Part shown: positions 5,950 through 10,147 of the stretch, piece by piece | Layout: each line of letters starts with the position of its first letter | Numbering within the stretch: the first letter of the stretch is position 1 | DNA from: Myxococcota bacterium | Lineage (GTDB): Bacteria; Myxococcota; Polyangia; GCA-2747355; JAKLHH01 | Reading direction: 5' to 3' | Assembly: GCA_022710245.1 (NCBI GenBank) | Contig: JAKLHH010000177.1 | Span: 1 to 10,147 of the forward strand | Length of the DNA stretch: 10,147 nucleotides | The notes under the pieces: model-generated | What the model saw: only the letters and a program-made list of their open reading frames with translations | Databases searched by the model: none | Told to the model about the DNA's origin: nothing | Position numbers and translations under genes: made by a program

Positions 5950-8900
5950 GTGAGCGACGAGATCAAGAAGCCCGTGCCGCCGCCCCCTCCCCCCATCCGT
6001 CGCCCGCCCACCCGGGAGGTGAAGGCCCAGGGCGCGCCCGCTGCCCCGTCCCGGAGCGTCCCGCCCGGACGCGAGGACCGGGCGCCCGAGGGGGGCTCGC
6101 CGCCGCCGTTCCGACCGCGCCCTCCGACCTCTCCGACCCCGCCCGTCGGTGGGCCGCCGCCGCCGCCCGCTGCACCTCCTGGCGCTCCGGGGCTGCGTCG
6201 CGCGGCTCCCCGCTCGCGGCCTCGCCCGGACGACCCGCGCGGCGGCTCGCGCCCGGCGGTCCCAGCCGAGGAAGTCCCCGGTGGCGGAGGGATTGGGCGA
6301 AGGAGCGAAGCTCCGGGGGCAGGGGACTTCGCGCTTCAGCGCGGAGCGTCCGCAGGACGCGAGCAGGGCGACCTCCATACCGCCCCACGCGGCTCAGCCG
6401 CCATCGCGGACGCGCGCACGCTGCCGGGCCGCCCGGCGGTCAGCGACGACGACGAGGACGAGGGTCGCACGCTGCAGGCTCCGCCGCGGCCCCCGCCGCG
6501 GCCCGTGCCCGCCGCACCCGCGGCCGGGGAGCCCGGGACGCGCAAGGTCCCGCGCGCGGCGCCGGCCGAGGTGGACCCCTTCTCCGACGACGGAGAGGGG
6601 CTCTTTCCGACGCTGGCCTCCTTCTACGAGGAGGAGCTGAAGGCGCTCCCGCCCACCGATCGCCACCGCCGCGCCGTGCTGCTGTTCGAGCTCGGCCACC
6701 TCGACGAGCTCGTCTTTCAGGAGCCGGCTCGCGCGCTCGCGCGCTACGAGGCCGCCTTCGGCGAGGACGCCACGCTGGTCCCGGCCGCGCGGGCGCTGCG
6801 CCGCCTCTACGCGGCCGCTGACCGCTGGACCGACTACCTGCAGATCTACGAGCAGGAGGTCTCGGTCACCGCCGACGCGCAGCTGCGCGCCGACCACCTG
6901 ACGCAGATGGGCGAGGTCCTCGCCGAGCGCCTCAGCGACCTCGGGGCGGCGGAGAAGAAGCTGCACCAGGCGATCACGCTGGCGCCGCGCAGCCGGCGCG
7001 CCATCGAGCTCCTGCGAGGCATCTACCTGCGCGGCGAGCGCTGGGCGGAGCTCCTCGGCGTGCTGCGAAGCCTGGTCAACATCACCGCGGAGGCCTCCGA
7101 GCGCTCGCGGCTGATGGTGGAGATGGCGGCGATCTGCGAGTTTCGCACGCACGACGACGCCGAGGCCGAGGACCTCTACACGCAGGCGCTGGCCCTCGAC
7201 GCGACGAACGAGGCCGCGGCGGTCTCCCTGCGCCGCCTCTACCTCGCGCACGGCCGCTGGCAGGAGCTCGCCGAGCTCCTCGCCCGCGAGGCGGGCCGTG
7301 AGCACGAGCCCGAGGAGCGCTTCGCGGATCTCTACCGCGCCGCGCGGGTCAGCGAGCTGCACCTGCAAGACGACGAGCGCGCCACCTCGCTGCTGGAGAC
7401 GGCGGCGGCGCTCCGGCCCACCGACCCGCTGCCGCTGCAGGCGCTCACCGCCATCTACGCGCGCACCGGCCGGCACGAGGATCTCGCGACCGCCCTCGGG
7501 CGGCAGCTGCGCCTGGTCCGCGATCCCTCGGACCGCGCCGCGCTCTGCTTCCGCCTCGGCCAGGTCTACGAGGACTGGCTGCAGCAGCCCGGCGAGGCGG
7601 TGAAGGCCTACCGCGAGGCGCTGAAGGAGCAGCCCGGCCACGAGGCCGCGATGCGCTCCCTCGCCAACCTCCTCGAGCGCTTCGAGCGCTGGGAGGAGCT
7701 CCTCGACCTCTCGCTGCTCCGCGCCGAGCGTGCCAAGGAGCTGACGCGGCGGGCCGACGGGTACGTGCGCGCCGCGGCGCTCTGCGAGCAGAAGCTGCAG
7801 GACCTGCCCCGCGCCATCGACCTCTACGATCGCGCCTACCGCATGGTGCCCGGGCTCCCCGAGGCCTTCCGCGCGCTGCACCGCATCTACCTGCAGGGCG
7901 CTCAGTGGGAGTCGCTCGCCGAGCTCCTCGAGCGCGAGGCCGCGGCGACCCGTGACCCGGGGCTCGCGGTGGGGCTGCTGCGCGAGTCGGCGCGGCTCTA
8001 CGAGGAGATGCTGAAGAGCCGCGAGCGGGCCATCGCCAGCCTGGAGAAGCTGCAGCAGCAGAGCCCCGGCGATCGCGAGGTGCTGATCGACCTCGCCCGC
8101 CTCTACGAGGCCGCCGGGCGCGTCGACGACCTGCGCCGCACGCTGGAGACCTGGGCCGCGGTCACCGAGGACCCGCGCGAGCGCACCGAGCTGCGCCGGC
8201 GCGTGGGCGAGCTCCTCGAGGGACCGCTGCGTCACCTGGAGGAGGCCGTCGATCTCTATCGCGCGATCCTCAAGGACGAGCCAGGCGACCGCCCGACCGT
8301 CGAGCGGCTGAAGGCGATCTTCGAGCGGACCGGCCGCTGGCAGGATCTGGTCGCCGCGCTCCGCCACGAGCTGACGGTGACGCCGCTCGGCCCGGACCAG
8401 GCGCCGCTGCTGGTGCAGATCGGGCAGCTCTGCCAGGACAAGCTCGGCGACCTCGAGGAGGCCCGCGTCGCGCTGGAGCAGGCGCTCGCGGTGGACGCGA
8501 GCTACACGCCGGCCCTCGCCGCGCTGCAGGAGCTCCTCCGCGCCGCGCAGCAGTGGGAGCGCCTGGTGCAGATGTACAGCACCAACGCCGAGCGCGTCCG
8601 CGAGCCGGTCCGGGCGGCGGCGATCCTCTGCTTCGCCGGCGAGGTCTGCGAGGAGCAGCTGCAGGATCGCGTGCAGTCCGAGCGCTTCTACAACCGCGCG
8701 CTCGAGCTCGACCCCGGGAACGCGCCGGCGCGGCAGGGCCTCGAGCGGCTCTACCTCTCGGCGCTCGATCGCGGCGCCCTGGAGTCGCACTACCTGCGCG
8801 AGGCCGAGGGGACCACGAACCCGGTGCTGCGCGTCCGCGCCTACCTGCGGCTCGGCGCGCTCTTCGACGGGCCGGCCAACGATCCGACCGGCGCCGCCGC

Positions 8901-10147
8901 GGCGTTCGAGTCGGCGCTGCAGATCATCGAGGACCAGCCCGACGCGCTGCGCTCCCTCGCCTCGCTGCTCCGTCGCACGGGCAAGTGGGAGCGGCTCGCC
9001 GGGCTCCTCGCCCGCATCGCCGGCACCGCGCGCGACCGCGACGCGGCGGTCGCCGCGCTGAAGGAGTGGGCGAGCATCGTCGAGGTGCACCTCTCGGAGA
9101 AGTGGGATCCGGCGCCGATCTACGAGCGCATCCTCGAGGGTGAGCCGAAGGACCCGGGCGCGCTCTTCGCGCTCGACGCGCTCGCCTACGGCCGCGCCGA
9201 GCAGCAGAGCCTGGTCTCCCTGGCCCTGAAGCAGATCCAGGCGGGCGCCAGCGGCGACCTGGTCGCGGCGCTGAGCGTGCGCGCCGCGGTGGTGCTGGTC
9301 ACCTGGGGCGAGCCGGGAGAGGCGAGCGAGATCCTGCGCGCGGCGCGGGCGCGCGCGCCGGACTACCTCCCGCTGATCCGGATGCTGCGGCGGATCGACG
9401 AGCAGATCGGCGAGTGGGCCGAGGCTGCCGAGCTCCTGCTCCGCGAGGGGGACCTGGCGGCCTCCACCGACGCCTCGCAGGCAGCGCTGGTCCGCGCCGG
9501 CAACGTCCTCCTCGACCGCTTCGGCGACGAGGCCCGCGCGCGATCGGCGTTCGAGCGGGTCTTCTTCAAGGACCCGAAGAACGCGGCGGCGTTCGGTCGG
9601 CTGGCGGCGATCCTGGCCGCCTCCGAGGAGTGGAGCTCGCTGGTCAAGCTCTACCTGCGCCGCATGGAGGCGCTCGACCCGCCGACCCGCATCCCGCTCC
9701 AGCTCGAGCTGGCCGCGCTCTACCGCGACAGCCTGATCGATGCCTCGGCGGCGATCGAGGTGCTGCGCGAGCTCCTCACCGTCGACCCGACCCACCGCAA
9801 GGCGCTGCAGGAGATCTCCAGCCTCTGCCTGGCGCAGGAGCGCTGGCGCGAGGCCGAGGGCTACCTGGCGTCGCTGGCGGAGTCCGCGGCGGACGACCCG
9901 CCGACGCGGCGCCGCGCGCTGCTGCAGCGCTCGGAGATCCTGGAGGAGCGGATCGGCGAGGAGGAGCAGTCGATGGTCGTGCTGCAGCAGCTCCTCGACG
10001 AGTTCCCCGACGACCGCGAGGCGCTCGGCCGCTGCATGATGTACTACCAGCACCGGGGCAACTGGGAGAAGACGGTGGAGGTGCTGGAGGACCTGGCGCG
10101 CACCGGCACGCCGGTCGAGCGGATCAATCACCTGGTGAACCTGGCCG
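5950..10147 (+). CDS. Giant TPR-type helical repeat protein, 3' end outside window
   Basis: The frame is uninterrupted for 1,399 codons and runs off the window. There is no signal peptide or membrane helix, so it is probably cytoplasmic. Residues 1 to about 210 are low-complexity and probably disordered: a poly-Pro run near the start, many Pro/Arg segments, and an acidic patch SDDDEDEG at 165-172. From about 215 (DPFSDDGEGLFPTLASFYEEEL onward) the chain is helical repeats with TPR-like packing, for example LRRLYLAHGRWQELAELLA and AVKAYREALKEQPGHEAA. Most units carry an aromatic, usually Trp, followed by E-L or D-L. The spacing is 72 residues, so each unit probably holds two helical hairpins. 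Such superhelices scaffold protein complexes; the partner is unknown. No catalytic motif is visible. Long TPR proteins of this style are common in Myxococcota. A 1,245-residue antisense frame overlaps it but is a GC-rich shadow. Confidence 0.93.
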   Translation, partial: MSDEIKKPVPPPPPPIRRPPTREVKAQGAPAAPSRSVPPGREDRAPEGGSPPPFRPRPPTSPTPPVGGPPPPPAAPPGAPGLRRAAPRSRPRPDDPRGGSRPAVPAEEVPGGGGIGRRSEAPGAGDFALQRGASAGREQGDLHTAPRGSAAIADARTLPGRPAVSDDDEDEGRTLQAPPRPPPRPVPAAPAAGEPGTRKVPRAAPAEVDPFSDDGEGLFPTLASFYEEELKALPPTDRHRRAVLLFELGHLDELVFQEPARALARYEAAFGEDATLVPAARALRRLYAAADRWTDYLQIYEQEVSVTADAQLRADHLTQMGEVLAERLSDLGAAEKKLHQAITLAPRSRRAIELLRGIYLRGERWAELLGVLRSLVNITAEASERSRLMVEMAAICEFRTHDDAEAEDLYTQALALDATNEAAAVSLRRLYLAHGRWQELAELLAREAGREHEPEERFADLYRAARVSELHLQDDERATSLLETAAALRPTDPLPLQALTAIYARTGRHEDLATALGRQLRLVRDPSDRAALCFRLGQVYEDWLQQPGEAVKAYREALKEQPGHEAAMRSLANLLERFERWEELLDLSLLRAERAKELTRRADGYVRAAALCEQKLQDLPRAIDLYDRAYRMVPGLPEAFRALHRIYLQGAQWESLAELLEREAAATRDPGLAVGLLRESARLYEEMLKSRERAIASLEKLQQQSPGDREVLIDLARLYEAAGRVDDLRRTLETWAAVTEDPRERTELRRRVGELLEGPLRHLEEAVDLYRAILKDEPGDRPTVERLKAIFERTGRWQDLVAALRHELTVTPLGPDQAPLLVQIGQLCQDKLGDLEEARVALEQALAVDASYTPALAALQELLRAAQQWERLVQMYSTNAERVREPVRAAAILCFAGEVCEEQLQDRVQSERFYNRALELDPGNAPARQGLERLYLSALDRGALESHYLREAEGTTNPVLRVRAYLRLGALFDGPANDPTGAAAAFESALQIIEDQPDALRSLASLLRRTGKWERLAGLLARIAGTARDRDAAVAALKEWASIVEVHLSEKWDPAPIYERILEGEPKDPGALFALDALAYGRAEQQSLVSLALKQIQAGASGDLVAALSVRAAVVLVTWGEPGEASEILRAARARAPDYLPLIRMLRRIDEQIGEWAEAAELLLREGDLAASTDASQAALVRAGNVLLDRFGDEARARSAFERVFFKDPKNAAAFGRLAAILAASEEWSSLVKLYLRRMEALDPPTRIPLQLELAALYRDSLIDASAAIEVLRELLTVDPTHRKALQEISSLCLAQERWREAEGYLASLAESAADDPPTRRRALLQRSEILEERIGEEEQSMVVLQQLLDEFPDDREALGRCMMYYQHRGNWEKTVEVLEDLARTGTPVERINHLVNLA
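6271..6360. repeat. 90-bp cluster of inverted repeats inside the TPR gene, possible palindromic insert
   Basis: An outer pair GAAGTCCCC (6271-6279) and GGGGACTTC (6322-6330) encloses GGAGC-GAA-GCTCC (6302-6314). It is followed by CGCGC-TTCA-GCGCG (6330-6343) and GCGTCC-GCA-GGACGC (6346-6360). The stretch encodes residues 108-137, a Gly/Arg/Ala segment with only two prolines and with codons such as ATT, CTT and GAA, inside a Pro-rich linker. Exactly 30 codons keep the frame. It looks like a small dispersed palindromic element that entered a tolerant disordered region; copy number elsewhere is unknown. Confidence 0.5.
6826..10065 (+). repeat. 216-bp (72-residue) protein repeat units, at least 16
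   Basis: The codon for the marker aromatic, or its replacement, falls at 6826, 7042, 7258, 7474, 7690, 7906, 8122, 8338, 8554, 8770, 8986 and 9202, exactly 216 bases apart. It then appears at 9415, 9631, 9844 and 10063, with one-residue shifts. Trp occupies most of these; His (7474), Val (8122), Arg (8770) and Gln (9202) are exceptions. Units have diverged in sequence but not in length, so this is a protein-level rather than a recent DNA repeat. Confidence 0.85.

Noticed and set aside
6394..10131. A 1,245-residue open frame on the minus strand
   Set aside because: It is antisense to the TPR gene in a frame kept open by high GC. Its Arg/Leu/Val/Gln-rich product has no domain logic, while the plus-strand frame has a ribosome site, clear TPR-like repeats and a strict 72-residue period.

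Overview
The window is about 10 kb of very GC-rich DNA. Its genes use mostly G or C in the third codon position and several GTG/TTG starts. Gene content (lipoproteins, an OmpA protein with thrombospondin type 3 repeats, DUF4398-like domains, an outer-membrane cytochrome-like lipoprotein, a giant TPR protein) suggests a Gram-negative member of the Myxococcota or another former deltaproteobacterial group. This is inferred from protein architecture, not from a marker gene. I see no RNA genes, CRISPR array, insertion sequence or phage gene.

Region 1 (1-877): the 3' part of a membrane protein with two transmembrane helices around a periplasmic sensor-like domain. It stops just after the second helix, with no output domain. 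A hairpin separates it from the convergent leftward genes.

Region 2 (878-2399, minus strand): a small unrecognised acidic protein is translationally coupled (TTGA overlap) to a lipoprotein with a Big_5-type Ig-like domain and a CxxCH cytochrome-like domain. Next, with its own leader, comes a short SlyD-type FKBP prolyl isomerase.

Region 3 (2400-2961): a gene-poor divergent spacer with a 15-bp palindrome, a run of GC-rich inverted repeats, six perfect copies of a 9-bp tandem repeat, and a good housekeeping-type promoter for the rightward operon.

Region 4 (2962-5781, plus strand): a three-gene envelope operon. It encodes a DUF4398-like lipoprotein, an OmpA-family lipoprotein with its own DUF4398-like module and calcium-binding repeats, and an exported TPR plus beta-domain protein ending in a probable outer-membrane barrel. 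Overlapping or closely spaced junctions suggest co-expression, and the three proteins plausibly act together at the outer membrane-peptidoglycan interface.

Region 5 (5782-10147): an intergenic stretch with two inverted repeats leads into a giant cytoplasmic-looking protein that runs off the right end. It has a roughly 210-residue Pro-rich disordered N-terminus and then at least 16 helical repeat units with a near-invariant 72-residue period. Its N-terminal coding region holds a 90-bp, frame-preserving cluster of inverted repeats that looks like an inserted palindromic element. That insert and the structured spacer in region 3 are the least ordinary features here.
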